This document shows, piece by piece, positions 1 to 8,220 of a DNA stretch of 40,555 bases; the stretch's first letter is position 1; each line of letters starts with the position of its first letter. The position numbers and the translations under genes are program-made. Under the pieces are notes generated by a model that searched no databases, was not told the DNA's origin, and saw only the letters and a list, made by a program, of their open reading frames with translations. The stretch lies in NCBI GenBank assembly GCA_019694575.1, contig JAIBBR010000035.1, positions 1 to 40,555 of the forward strand, written 5' to 3'. The DNA is from Myxococcaceae bacterium (GTDB lineage: Bacteria > Myxococcota > Myxococcia > Myxococcales > Myxococcaceae).

Positions 1-11
1 CTTAATGAGCG

Positions 12-557
12 ATGAACAGTCTCTTCGTGTGGCTGCGTTGGCTGCTCACCTTCAAAATGACACCGCAGCAGTACCTTTTGTACCAGGCCTTGGGCTCGGT
101 AGTCGTCAATGGAGCGCTCACGGCCGCGTCGCTCTGGCCCAAGCGCGCCACGCTGTACGTGCCGTTTTTCGGCAGCTCGGGTATCGCCGCAGACACATTG
201 CTCACCACCTTTCTCATCTCTTCGCTCACCGTGGTGTTTGGCACGCTCTTCATTCGCCGCGACGACAAGGCCGGCCGCTTCGACGCCCTGGCGTGGACTC
301 CGCGCAACCACCCATTGTTGAATCTCTTTCCCTATGCGGTGCTGGGGCGTGCCGTGATGTTCGGCACTTTGTTCACCTTGGCCTTCGCGCCCGCCACGCT
401 GGGCGTCTTCGAGCTCGCCCAGGTCGATGGCCTGGTGTTTCGTGATTTCGCGGTCTTCAAGCTGCTTTACGCGGTAGCTGTCGGCATGGTGGTGACGCCG
501 GTGAACGCGCTATGGGTGCTGACGCGGCCCCACCCGCATGGCAAAACACCGTCATGA
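12..557 (+). CDS. Integral membrane protein of unknown function
   Basis: A 181-residue protein with about four hydrophobic segments (near residues 19-40, 58-78, 104-130 and 148-170) joined by short charged loops, so it is very probably an inner-membrane protein. There is no cleavable signal peptide and no catalytic motif that I recognise. The ATG start is the first in frame in the window. The stop codon overlaps the start of the next gene in ATGA, so the two are probably translated together. The family is not recognised; neither a transporter nor an enzyme role can be supported from sequence alone. Confidence 0.75.
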   Translation: MNSLFVWLRWLLTFKMTPQQYLLYQALGSVVVNGALTAASLWPKRATLYVPFFGSSGIAADTLLTTFLISSLTVVFGTLFIRRDDKAGRFDALAWTPRNHPLLNLFPYAVLGRAVMFGTLFTLAFAPATLGVFELAQVDGLVFRDFAVFKLLYAVAVGMVVTPVNALWVLTRPHPHGKTPS

Positions 558-1009
558 CCGACCTGCGCACACTGAAACTGGTCGGCGGCACCGTCGATAC
601 CGCCGAATTGCAGCAATACATTCGCTATCAACAAGTGCTGCTTTCGGCCTTGCAGCGACACCCCGCGACCGAATGGCCCGGGCGGTTGGCTTTCAGCCAT
701 TCTGAGGCGATGCGCGCGACGGGCTTTGACGACGAACAAAAGCTGCAGCGGTTGCGCGTCACGGTAACCCAGTTTTGTGGCCGGGCGTGGGTGGTGCGTG
801 AACTGGCACTCAAAAAGGCGTCGACCAAAGACAGCGCCGTGCTTGAGCGCATTGCAAAAGAAACGGGCAAGGTGGGCGACTTCTCTGAGTTCATCGAGCG
901 CTACGGGCAGAGCACCTTCGATGCCCTGAAGGCCAACGAAGAAGTGTTGGTGAATCTGCACCAGGCGTTGGCGTCGTCAGAAGGCAAGGGGCACCTGCAC
1001 CTCGCTTAA
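554..1009 (+). CDS. Hypothetical soluble protein coupled to the upstream membrane protein
   Basis: A 151-residue, mainly helical and soluble protein with no signal peptide or membrane segment. The start chosen is the ATG at 554, which forms an ATGA overlap with the stop of the preceding gene. A longer reading from 512 would add only a Pro/Ala-rich stretch inside the upstream gene. The middle of the protein has several Arg and Lys residues (around residues 60-85), and the C-terminal half looks like a helical bundle. I do not recognise a domain. Tight coupling suggests it works with the membrane protein encoded before it. Confidence 0.7.
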   Translation: MTDLRTLKLVGGTVDTAELQQYIRYQQVLLSALQRHPATEWPGRLAFSHSEAMRATGFDDEQKLQRLRVTVTQFCGRAWVVRELALKKASTKDSAVLERIAKETGKVGDFSEFIERYGQSTFDALKANEEVLVNLHQALASSEGKGHLHLA

Positions 1010-1078
1010 GAAACGCTGCACCCAGTGCCTGCGGCTTGGGTTGCATTTCACCCGCTGATGGCCCCATAAGGCCTCGCG

Positions 1079-2482
1079 ATGAAGCGCTACTTCATTCACA
1101 CTTTTGGCTGTCAGATGAACGTCAACGACACCTTGCGCATGGGCGAGGTGCTGGCGTCGATGGAGTACGGGGCCACTCCCACCGCTGACAATGCCGACCT
1201 GATTATTCTCAACACCTGTTCGATTCGCGAGAAGGCCGAAGAAAAGATGCTGTCGGCGCTTGGCCGTTACCGTCAGGTGAAAATGCAGCGCGGTGCGCTG
1301 ATCGGCGTGGGCGGCTGCGTGGCCCAGCAAGAGAAAGACAAGATTTTGAAGCGCGTGCCCTATGTCGACTTCGTGTTCGGCCCCGACGCGATTGCCAAGC
1401 TGCCCGAGATGTTGAAGCGGGTCATCGATGACCGTGCGCGGGTGACAGAGACCGCGTTCGTCGACTCTGAAGAATACGTTTTTCCCACCGCGAACCCCGA
1501 AACTTCGCGCGGCAAGGCGACTGAATTCGTCACCGTGATGAAGGGCTGCGACAACGTCTGCGCGTTCTGCGTGGTGCCGCACACCCGTGGCCGCGAAGTG
1601 AGCCGTGCTTTCCCCGAGGTGCTGAAAGAGGTCGCGTCGCTCGCCGCCGTCGGCGTGCGCGAAGTGACGCTGATTGGTCAGAACGTCAACTCATACGTTG
1701 GTGGCATTTCATTTGCTCAGCTACTGCTTCGAGTGGCACAGGTGCCCGGCATTGCGCGGGTGCGGTTCACCACCAGCCACCCACATGATCTTTCTGATGA
1801 GCTGATTGAAGCGTTTCGTCTCGAGCCGAAGATCGCGCCGCATTTTCACCTGCCGGTGCAGAGCGGTTGCGACACGGTGCTCAAGCGCATGCGACGCGAC
1901 TACACGGTGGCCGAATACCTGGAGCGACTCGCCAAGCTTCGCGCGGCGCGGCCGGGCATCGCCGTCACCACTGACATCATCGTCGGCTACCCCGGCGAGA
2001 GTGAAGATGACTTCACGCAGACCATGAAGCTCACCGAAACAGTGCGCTACGACGGGCAGTTTTCGTTCGTGTTTTCTCCTCGGCCGAAGACGGCTGCCGG
2101 CATGCGTGAAGAAGAGTGGGGGCCAGTGCCCCATGAGACCAAAGTCGAACGTTTGGAGCGGCTGCAAGCCCTGCAAAAACGCATCAGCCAAGAGATCTCT
2201 GCCGCGGTTGTGGGGCAAGAGGTCGAGGTGTTGGTAGAAGGGCGCTCGAACCAAGGTGTTGATCGCCGCTCGGGCAAGACGCCGCACAACCGCACCGTGC
2301 ATTTCGACGGAGACGCAGCCATCGGCTCATTGGTGAAGGTGAGAGTCGACACCGCGACGCAGAGCGCCTTTTACGGCAAGCAGACGCAGCTCATCGAAGG
2401 GCCGACCCAGGTCATTGTTGAGAGCCCGTGGCCTGATGCTGAGAGCTGCGATACCCCCGAAGGCACCCCACAACTGCATTGA
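1079..2482 (+). CDS. miaB: tRNA-2-methylthio-N6-dimethylallyladenosine synthase MiaB
   Basis: A 467-residue radical-SAM methylthiotransferase. MiaB adds the 2-methylthio group to i6A37 of tRNAs reading UNN codons, acting in the cytosol after MiaA. The N-terminal UPF0004 domain carries the three auxiliary-cluster cysteines (C11 in the FGCQMN motif, C47 in NTCSIR, C80 in GGC). The radical-SAM triad is C157-x3-C161-x2-C164. The central HLPVQSG and later GYPGES motifs are typical of the family. A TRAM domain follows (about residues 375-440), then a short extra tail of about 25 residues rich in Pro, Asp and Glu. Length and motif order fit MiaB better than RimO or MtaB. The stop overlaps the TTG start of the next gene. 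Confidence 0.96.
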   Translation: MKRYFIHTFGCQMNVNDTLRMGEVLASMEYGATPTADNADLIILNTCSIREKAEEKMLSALGRYRQVKMQRGALIGVGGCVAQQEKDKILKRVPYVDFVFGPDAIAKLPEMLKRVIDDRARVTETAFVDSEEYVFPTANPETSRGKATEFVTVMKGCDNVCAFCVVPHTRGREVSRAFPEVLKEVASLAAVGVREVTLIGQNVNSYVGGISFAQLLLRVAQVPGIARVRFTTSHPHDLSDELIEAFRLEPKIAPHFHLPVQSGCDTVLKRMRRDYTVAEYLERLAKLRAARPGIAVTTDIIVGYPGESEDDFTQTMKLTETVRYDGQFSFVFSPRPKTAAGMREEEWGPVPHETKVERLERLQALQKRISQEISAAVVGQEVEVLVEGRSNQGVDRRSGKTPHNRTVHFDGDAAIGSLVKVRVDTATQSAFYGKQTQLIEGPTQVIVESPWPDAESCDTPEGTPQLH

Positions 2483-2886
2483 GCGAAGCAGGGCGAACGT
2501 GGCAAGGCCGTCTATGGGCTTGGGGCCCCGTGGTGCTCTACACGGCGACGATCTTCGTTCTCTCCTCGCGTTCAAATGTGCCGCTGCCGCGCTCGGTGTG
2601 GCGCTTCGACAAGCTGCTTCACGCGATAGAATATGCCGGTTTGGCGATGCTCTCATGGCGAGCATTGCGACTTGAAGGTTTCAGGCAGGCTGCGCGGTGG
2701 GCGGTGTTGGGCAGCTCGGTTTTTGGGCTGAGTGACGAGTTGCACCAGCTCTTTACGCCCGGCCGAAGCGCTGAAGCGCTCGACTGGGTGGCTGACACGG
2801 TGGGCGCCTTGGCCGGAGTGGGCTTGCTGGTTTGGTGGCGTCGCACGCAGTCTCGACGAAACGGCGGCGCCGCTTTGAAACCGTGA
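2479..2886 (+). CDS. VanZ-like family membrane protein
   Basis: A 135-residue membrane protein with the VanZ-like signature: a DK-x-LHAxEY motif after the first hydrophobic segment (about residues 44-51) and SDELHQLF-x(6)-A-x-DWVADTVG near residues 83-107, followed by a last membrane helix. VanZ itself gives low-level teicoplanin resistance, but most family members have no known function and are general envelope proteins. The start is a TTG overlapping the miaB stop (TTGA), so translation is probably coupled. The tail is short, basic and cytoplasmic. Confidence 0.85.
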   Translation: MSEAGRTWQGRLWAWGPVVLYTATIFVLSSRSNVPLPRSVWRFDKLLHAIEYAGLAMLSWRALRLEGFRQAARWAVLGSSVFGLSDELHQLFTPGRSAEALDWVADTVGALAGVGLLVWWRRTQSRRNGGAALKP

Positions 2887-2904
2887 TACCGTCGCACCGC
2901 ACCG

Positions 2905-3360
2905 ATGGACGCCGTCACCGCGCTCAAGAGCAGCTCGCTCTTCAAGGGTTTCACCGATACCGGTCTGCAGATCGTCGCGTCGATTTGTGTGCGTCACAAT
3001 TACCCCCAAGGCACGCCGCTCTTCGTCGAGAGCATGGTGTCTGACGCCATGCTGATCATCGCCGAGGGCAAAGTGGCGCTCACCGTGAAGGGCAAGGCCA
3101 ACGAAGATCTCTCGGTGGGCGAAGTGGGCGCTGGAGACTGGCTGGGAGAGTTGGCGTTGATCAACACCGGCCAGCGCATGTGTACAGCCACTGCCAGCAC
3201 CGCGGTGAGCGCCTTTGAAATTCGACAGGCTGACTTTCAGAAGCTGATGGCGAACAAGCCGCAAGCCTGCATGAAGCTGTTGATGGGCATCGTAGGCGCT
3301 GTCGGCCAGAAGGTCGTCGACAACAAAGAGGCGTTAAAGAGCCTGTTAGGCAAACCGTAG
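2905..3360 (+). CDS. Cyclic nucleotide-binding domain protein (Crp-like, no DNA-binding domain)
   Basis: A 151-residue protein made of a single cNMP-binding beta-roll. The phosphate-binding cassette is readable as GELALINTGQRM-x-TA (about residues 73-87), matching the GE(L)A...R-x-[ST]-A pattern of CAP and PKA-type domains, with the key Glu and Arg present. There is no helix-turn-helix after the domain; a C-terminal helix rich in Lys ends the protein. It is therefore probably a stand-alone ligand sensor or effector that acts through another protein. The ligand (cAMP, cGMP or other) cannot be told from sequence. No clear Shine-Dalgarno sequence precedes the ATG. Confidence 0.85.
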   Translation: MDAVTALKSSSLFKGFTDTGLQIVASICVRHNYPQGTPLFVESMVSDAMLIIAEGKVALTVKGKANEDLSVGEVGAGDWLGELALINTGQRMCTATASTAVSAFEIRQADFQKLMANKPQACMKLLMGIVGAVGQKVVDNKEALKSLLGKP

Positions 3361-3365
3361 AAAAA

Positions 3366-3459
3366 GCCTGCCTGACGCGTAGAACCTTTCGGGTTTCGCG
3401 CAGGAGACCAGGCGATCACCTGGGAAGACTTGCTGGGTCGCCTGGGTTAGGTTACCCAG
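3366..3459. other. Intergenic region with consecutive imperfect hairpins
   Basis: Two inverted repeats fill most of this gap. The first (about 3371-3404) pairs CCTG-CGCG-AACC with GGTT-CGCG-CAGG around a small TTTCG loop, with a few bulged bases. On the minus strand it is followed by five T residues (3361-3365), like a terminator for leftward transcription. The second is a perfect 6-bp stem, CTGGGT/ACCCAG at 3442-3459 with a 6-base loop, ending 5 bases before the ATG of the next gene. An alternative partner GCTGGGT lies at 3432-3438. The second stem would occupy the ribosome-binding region of the following gene. The role is unknown. Confidence 0.4.
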
Positions 3460-3464
3460 CACGC

Positions 3465-4472
3465 ATGCACCTGAAACTGCTGAGCTGTGTTTTTACTGTG
3501 GTTGCCGCCAGCCCCGCTGTTGCGGCCACCGAGCCAGACTGGTTTTCGAGCCTCTACACGGGTGACGGCATGGAGCTGCGCGCCGACGAACGGGTGTTCG
3601 CCCTTTTCGCTGTGCTCAACGCCACGGGCTTCGACGCTGGCCCCGTCACGCGCACCGAGCCGGTGCCGAAGGTGAATTACCACCCGGTGCGTGCGCTGGT
3701 GCGTACCCGGGTGATCGGCGGCGACCCCGACGTGCGCAAAGCAGCCGATGCTTTTCTCGACGCGCACCCTACGGCGTTGAAGAAGTACTTGGGCTATGTG
3801 GTGAGCGCTGGGCCTGCCCCTTTTTCGGCCGGCTCAAAGCTCAAAGACGTCGCTGAATTGAAGGGCCTGGAAACAGTGCTCGCCCGCGCTTACACCGGGT
3901 GGAAGCTCGACGAAGTGTTGGCTCAGGTGCAGGGTGATTATCGCAAGGCGTTGAAGGCATATTTGGCCTCGGTCGACGCTCCACTCGCTAAGGCGCGCGC
4001 GACGTTGAAGGTGCCTGACTCGGCCCCTCCGTCAGTCATGGTGATGAACCTGCTCGACGCGCAAGACACGGTGCGGGGCGTACAGGGCGACAACGAAGTC
4101 GTGCTCGTCGTGGGCCCTGCTGAAAAGCCGAACGTCGAAGGCGTGGTGCGTGAATATGCCCGCGTCTTCATTGACCCCCTGGTGAGCAAGAAAGTCGCAG
4201 GGTGGGCTGGCGGCGCGGCATTGCTCAAGGAGGCTCAGGTGGCAGGAGCTCCTGATCAAACGCCCGCTGAATACGCGTCGTCTTTGCTGGGCACCGCTCT
4301 CGCGCTCAAGGCGATCAACGCCACCGACGCTCAATACGATGCTGCCCAAGCGCGTGGTTATTTTGGCGTCAAGGAGATCGCCAAAATGTTCGACGACGGT
4401 AAACCCGTCGAGGGTTGGGTGCTCGATGCGTTGGCGCGGGCTGATGCGCGCCGGCCTGCGCGAAAGCAATGA
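3465..4472 (+). CDS. Secreted protein of unknown function, possible inactive DUF4932-like metallopeptidase
   Basis: A 335-residue exported protein. Residues 1-21 form a signal peptide with a hydrophobic core and an AVAA cleavage region. The mature part has no membrane segment or repeats. Around residues 229-239 it reads REYARVFIDPL, which resembles the HExxH-x(2)-FVNPL stretch of secreted DUF4932-type metallopeptidase-like proteins, but both zinc histidines are absent here. If the relationship is real, the protein is a pseudo-enzyme; otherwise it is simply an unknown periplasmic protein. The start is fixed by the signal peptide; no good ribosome-binding site is visible and a hairpin sits immediately upstream. 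Confidence 0.75.
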   Translation: MHLKLLSCVFTVVAASPAVAATEPDWFSSLYTGDGMELRADERVFALFAVLNATGFDAGPVTRTEPVPKVNYHPVRALVRTRVIGGDPDVRKAADAFLDAHPTALKKYLGYVVSAGPAPFSAGSKLKDVAELKGLETVLARAYTGWKLDEVLAQVQGDYRKALKAYLASVDAPLAKARATLKVPDSAPPSVMVMNLLDAQDTVRGVQGDNEVVLVVGPAEKPNVEGVVREYARVFIDPLVSKKVAGWAGGAALLKEAQVAGAPDQTPAEYASSLLGTALALKAINATDAQYDAAQARGYFGVKEIAKMFDDGKPVEGWVLDALARADARRPARKQ

Positions 4473-4495
4473 AGGAAAGCGCCTAAAGAGCCGCC

Positions 4496-5203
4496 GTGGA
4501 AAATCTGCTCATTCAGATCATGGAGAACACCGGGGCCGGGTTCTCTTACGTCGTGGTCTTCGGCATTTTGTTGGCGTGCGGTTTAGGTGTGCCGCTGCCT
4601 GAAGATGTGTCGCTGATTTTGGGCGGCTTTCTCGTTTACGAAGGCCGCGCCCAGCTCATTCCCATGATGGCTACCGGCCTGTTGGGCATTCTTGCCGGCG
4701 ACTCGATGATCTTCTTCGCCGGGCGGCGTATCGGCGGCAAGGTGGGGCGTTCTCCGTCGGGCTTCTTTTCGAAGGTCGTCACGTCCGAAAAGCTCGCGCG
4801 CGTAGAAGGGCTGTTTCGCAAACACGGCGAGAAGATCGTGATGATCGCCCGCTTCATGCCCGGCGTGCGCGCGGTGACGTACTTCACCGCCGGTTCGGTG
4901 AAGATGAAGTATTCGCATTTCATTTTCTTCGACGGCATCGCGGCGTTGCTCTCGGCCCCGGTATTCGTCTTCTTGGGTTACCACTTCGGTGACAACCTGC
5001 ACGCGCTGATCAGCCACATCAAGCAAGGGCAGAAGGGTGTCTTCATCGGCTTAGGTGCGCTGATTGTCGTCTTTTTGGTGTATCGGTTTTGGAAGAAGCG
5101 GCGTGAGGCTGCAACGGCGCCTGCACCTATTGCGCCCTCTGTTCAGGCTGCACCTGTTGAGCAAGCGACCTCGTCAGCGCCTCCAGCTGATCGCGCGCAG
5201 TAG
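4496..5203 (+). CDS. DedA family (SNARE-associated) membrane protein
   Basis: A 235-residue polytopic inner-membrane protein of the DedA/VTT family. Members help move lipid carriers or phospholipids across the membrane and support proton-motive force, cell division and resistance to cationic peptides. Visible hallmarks are GVPLPEDVSLILGG (about residues 31-44), the GDSxxFFAGRRIG segment, and the RFMPGVRAVTYFTAG motif (about residues 119-133) with its conserved Arg and Gly residues. Three further hydrophobic helices follow. The last 35 residues are an Ala/Pro-rich tail after a basic KKRRE stop-transfer sequence, an addition to the usual family length. The GTG start has an AAAGAG five bases upstream; an internal ATG at 4520 is possible. 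Confidence 0.9.
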   Translation: MENLLIQIMENTGAGFSYVVVFGILLACGLGVPLPEDVSLILGGFLVYEGRAQLIPMMATGLLGILAGDSMIFFAGRRIGGKVGRSPSGFFSKVVTSEKLARVEGLFRKHGEKIVMIARFMPGVRAVTYFTAGSVKMKYSHFIFFDGIAALLSAPVFVFLGYHFGDNLHALISHIKQGQKGVFIGLGALIVVFLVYRFWKKRREAATAPAPIAPSVQAAPVEQATSSAPPADRAQ

Positions 5204-5228
5204 GCGATGAAAGTGACGATGCAACAAG

Positions 5229-5609
5229 ATGCGCGTTGGCTCGTCCATCGTCATGACGATTGAACCGAAGGCAAATCGCCCAGCAAACGCCGCTCTGTGG
5301 GCCATCATCGGCGTCGTCGTGGGCATGGTGGCAGGTAGCGCGGTAAGCGGCTTCGCCAACAAGGCGATGGATGACAGGGCCTGCCGAGACTGGAAAATGA
5401 CGCCGGTCATCGTGTTCGTCAAAGACATCAAAGAAGGCAGTCAAGTCACTGCAGACGATCTCGCCCTCCGGAACGTGCCAGACGTGTTCGTTACACGCTC
5501 GGTAGTAACACCCGCCGAGACTAATCTCGTGGTCGGCAAGCGCATCTTGGTGCCTGTGCTTGCCGGCGACCTCGCGTACTTCGCTCAATTCGACCCCCTG
5601 CCACAATGA
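5229..5609 (+). CDS. Membrane-anchored SAF domain protein (CpaB/FlgA-like fold)
   Basis: A 126-residue protein with one N-terminal transmembrane helix (about residues 22-42) and a SAF domain (about 58-120). The region beginning VFVKDIKEGSQVTADDL, followed by VGKRILVPVLAGDL, is the usual SAF pattern seen in the pilus assembly protein CpaB and the flagellar chaperone FlgA. No pilus (cpa/tad) or flagellar genes are next to it, so it is an orphan. Position and topology suggest a periplasmic domain tethered to the inner membrane. The start may be 5229 or the ATG at 5253; neither has a clear ribosome-binding site. Confidence 0.75.
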   Translation: MRVGSSIVMTIEPKANRPANAALWAIIGVVVGMVAGSAVSGFANKAMDDRACRDWKMTPVIVFVKDIKEGSQVTADDLALRNVPDVFVTRSVVTPAETNLVVGKRILVPVLAGDLAYFAQFDPLPQ

Positions 5610-5893
5610 GGCGTGTGCCTGCTCGCGGCCTAAATGAGACAGAGCCGGGTCAAATTGCGCGGCGTGAGTGCCTTGTCGCACTTGGCTCGGGCTGCTTGGT
5701 TTCGCCTCACGGTCAGGCGGCGAAGGTGCGTGCCGTTTCGTGCTTTAGCGTTCACAATCAGCACGCAGTGATGGCTCTCACGGCCCCGCGAACGAAGTCT
5801 CTCAAGTTGCTTTCGGACATGAGAGCACGGTGGCACCCAGAAGCTGACGAGACACTCGCCCCCCTCTTGTCCGCTTGAGGCCGGCGCAGCGCC
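5610..5893. other. Gap of 284 bases with no supported gene
   Basis: This stretch lies between the SAF-domain gene and the converging stop of the Tim44-like gene. An open frame of 90 codons on the plus strand begins in an ATGA overlap with the preceding stop, but its translation has no hydrophobic core, repeats or recognisable motif and its composition is unlike that of the neighbouring proteins. No terminator with a T-tract, no tRNA fold and no repeat stands out. It may contain untranslated sequence or a decayed gene. Confidence 0.4.
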
Positions 5894-7348
5894 CTACAGC
5901 GGCACGGCGCTCGACAGCACCCAGTCGCGCTCACCACTTGCCAGCACCTGCCCGCAGTACTCGCATTCAGGCGAGCCGTTGTCTGACAAGGGAGCACCAC
6001 ATTGCGGGCATCGCGAGCTTGCCAGCCCATTTTCGACCGGCGTCTGCGCACCCACCTTGCGCTGCAGCGTGAAGCGCCAATGCTGCGGCGACGGGGCCGA
6101 TGATGCCGCTGCATTTAAATTCTCTGCGAAACGTGCGCTCCAACGAATATTCAAATCAACCTGCTGCCAGTCACCCGTGTTCGCGATACGAACCGCATCG
6201 ATCGAGCCCACCGCACATTCCAAAAAGTAGCGGCGCGTACGGCCTTCGCCGATCGTCGCCGCGAGCAGCTGCGGCGTCGCCACCTTCGCCAGCGCTTTCG
6301 GGCTCATGCTTGCCTGTGCTTCAACCCACCGCCAAAAGCAGAGCGCCGCGCGGTCCTCCAACACCTCCATGCACAAACCGAGATCTGCCGCCATCGCCGC
6401 GTCTAACCCCGCCACGTGCGGGTGCGGCCCGCGATGCTCTTGCCCCTGCGTTACTTCGGCCAAGGTCCAGTCGTAGAGACCGGAGTTCACGATCGCGCCG
6501 CAGTGATCGCACTTGTTCGACGCTCCGCCCAGGTACGGCGCCCCACACTGCGGGCACTTGCCCGACAAAGCGTCTTGCCCTGCCTTCGTCTGCACTCCCG
6601 GTTTGCGCACGAATGACCAAACCTCAAGAAACGTCTCGGGTTGCTTCTGCCGCGCAAAAGCCAAGGCCTGCGCGTCGCTCGCATTCGCTGGGGCGTCAGC
6701 ATCGCGCATGCGGGCACGAATCAGCACGTGCGCGGTGTCGAAATGGGGTGACGGCACATAACCCACCAGCCGCAAGTCGAGCACTTCGACGTCGGCAATC
6801 GCGTCGCGCACGCCCTGCTGCGCCATGAGAAATTGCTGAACGCCCAGGCGCTGAAAGTTCGCATCAGAAATGAAAGGCCGCAGCGGCGATAAGTCTCTTT
6901 TGAACCACGCATCTTGCGCGCGCATGAAAATGTCGCGGGCGCGATCGAGAAATGGCAGCAGCTCGAATGCCGCATCGCGCGATTTAATCTGCACGACCCA
7001 TTGCTCGACTTGGCTGCCGCTCACCATCGTGCGCTGCGTCGCCGCCACTTCGCGCTGGCTGGCGGCGCTGGGTCCGTTGCGCTTCACCCACCACACGCCC
7101 ACCAACACCACCACGGCAAGGGGAATGCCCACCTTGGGGTGCCGAATCACCAGCCAAAGCAACAGCTCGGCGAGCGCGTTGTCTCCCGAGCCGTGTGAAT
7201 CACTGTCGGGCTCGGACTCACCGACATAGTGCTCGCCGCTGCCGACGCGCGCCAAAGAGGGAAGGGCACACACCAAGCCAACGAAGGGCGCGACGTACGC
7301 CGCGCGCCGGTGTATCCATGACCACCGAGCCAATCGCATCAGCGGCAT
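5894..7348 (-). CDS. Tim44-like membrane protein with two zinc ribbons
   Basis: A 484-residue protein that begins with a signal-like hydrophobic segment (about residues 10-34) and has a second membrane helix (about 73-89). A Tim44/MRPL45-like domain follows: the stretch FMRAQDAWFKRDLSPLRPF (about 141-159) is the typical start of that NTF2-like fold. A zinc ribbon comes next (CPQCG, then CDHCG, about 265-284). A second half (about 330-430) repeats the same kind of alpha+beta pattern and ends in another ribbon (CPQCG, then CEYCG, about 447-466). Both ribbons are followed by a D-W-[TV]-L segment, which suggests an internal duplication. The ATG at 7348 gives the signal segment; the open frame extends further upstream into the next gene. 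The function is unknown; it is presumably a membrane-associated scaffold. Confidence 0.8.
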   Translation of the reverse strand: MPLMRLARWSWIHRRAAYVAPFVGLVCALPSLARVGSGEHYVGESEPDSDSHGSGDNALAELLLWLVIRHPKVGIPLAVVVLVGVWWVKRNGPSAASQREVAATQRTMVSGSQVEQWVVQIKSRDAAFELLPFLDRARDIFMRAQDAWFKRDLSPLRPFISDANFQRLGVQQFLMAQQGVRDAIADVEVLDLRLVGYVPSPHFDTAHVLIRARMRDADAPANASDAQALAFARQKQPETFLEVWSFVRKPGVQTKAGQDALSGKCPQCGAPYLGGASNKCDHCGAIVNSGLYDWTLAEVTQGQEHRGPHPHVAGLDAAMAADLGLCMEVLEDRAALCFWRWVEAQASMSPKALAKVATPQLLAATIGEGRTRRYFLECAVGSIDAVRIANTGDWQQVDLNIRWSARFAENLNAAASSAPSPQHWRFTLQRKVGAQTPVENGLASSRCPQCGAPLSDNGSPECEYCGQVLASGERDWVLSSAVPL

Positions 7349-7372
7349 ATTGCCAGAATTGGGGAGTGAAAC

Positions 7373-8140
7373 GTGGGCGAGTTCATCATCGAGCAGCATG
7401 GTCCGGTTGAGCGGTGGGTCATCAACGGAGAGGCTCGCCGCAACGCACTGTCGAAGGCGATGATCGGTGAGCTCGCCGCGAATATTCAGCGGGTGACGGC
7501 AATGCCTGGTGTGGTGCGCGCCGTCATTCTCACGGGCGCGGGCGATAAAGCGTTCTGCGCCGGGGCCGACTTGAAAGAGCGCTCAGGCATGAGCGAAGAC
7601 GACGTCGCGCGGTTTTTGAATGAGCTGCGCGGCATTTTTCGATCGATCGAAAAGTCGCCGTGCGTGTTCATCGCTTACTTGAACGGAGTGGCCCTGGGGG
7701 GGGGCACCGAGCTCGCGCTCACGTGTGACATTCGCATCGCGGCCAGCACCGCCGAAATGGGCCTCACCGAAGTAAAGCTGGGCATCATTCCCGGTGGCGG
7801 AGGCACGCAGCGGCTCACCCGTCTGGTCGGCCGCGGCCGCGCCAAGGAGCTTATTTTCACCGGCCGGCGTGTGACCGCGGCTGAGGCCATGAGCTTGGGC
7901 TTGGTTGAGAAGGTGGGCGGGCCTGAAGGAGCGATGGAGCTGGCAACGCAGATCGTCGCCAATGCGCCCATCGCCGTGTCGGCGGCCAAGGCAGCCATCG
8001 ACGAGGGTGACGACTTGAGCCTCGACGATGCACTGGCATTGGAGCAGCAGAAGTACGCCTTGACGCTGAAAACCGAAGATCGGCTCGAGGGCTTGAAGGC
8101 CTTCGCTGAAAAGCGGCCTCCCAAGTTCGTGGGGAAATAG
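7373..8140 (+). CDS. Enoyl-CoA hydratase, methylglutaconyl-CoA hydratase-like
   Basis: A 255-residue crotonase-fold enzyme that adds water across the 2,3 double bond of an enoyl-CoA. The oxyanion-hole segments are present ([10 protein letters not shown] at 61-70 and the GVALGGGTE loop at 105-113), as are both catalytic glutamates, E113 and E133 (in [12 protein letters not shown]). The [10 protein letters not shown] form is typical of the AUH/LiuC group acting on 3-methylglutaconyl-CoA in leucine breakdown. Together with the carboxylase subunit that follows, this favours that assignment, but substrate choice in crotonases is hard to read. The GTG start at 7373 has a strong GGGGAG six bases upstream. 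It is divergent from the Tim44-like gene, with only 24 bases between starts. Confidence 0.88.
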   Translation: MGEFIIEQHGPVERWVINGEARRNALSKAMIGELAANIQRVTAMPGVVRAVILTGAGDKAFCAGADLKERSGMSEDDVARFLNELRGIFRSIEKSPCVFIAYLNGVALGGGTELALTCDIRIAASTAEMGLTEVKLGIIPGGGGTQRLTRLVGRGRAKELIFTGRRVTAAEAMSLGLVEKVGGPEGAMELATQIVANAPIAVSAAKAAIDEGDDLSLDDALALEQQKYALTLKTEDRLEGLKAFAEKRPPKFVGK

Positions 8141-8220
8141 GGCGCGGCGTTCAGTCACGAAGTCATGCATGGGTGTTTGGTCGCTGCCGACCGCAATGGC
8201 TTCTGCTAAGCGTCACCACC

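Noticed and set aside
5606-5878. 90-codon open frame starting in ATGA overlap with the SAF-domain gene
   Set aside because: The translation lacks any motif, hydrophobic core or plausible fold and the composition differs from real genes around it; the overlap alone is not enough.
6100-6828. 242-codon open frame on the plus strand, opposite the Tim44-like gene
   Set aside because: It is a Pro/Arg/Ser-rich shadow of a GC-rich gene whose minus-strand product has clear zinc ribbons and a Tim44-like domain.
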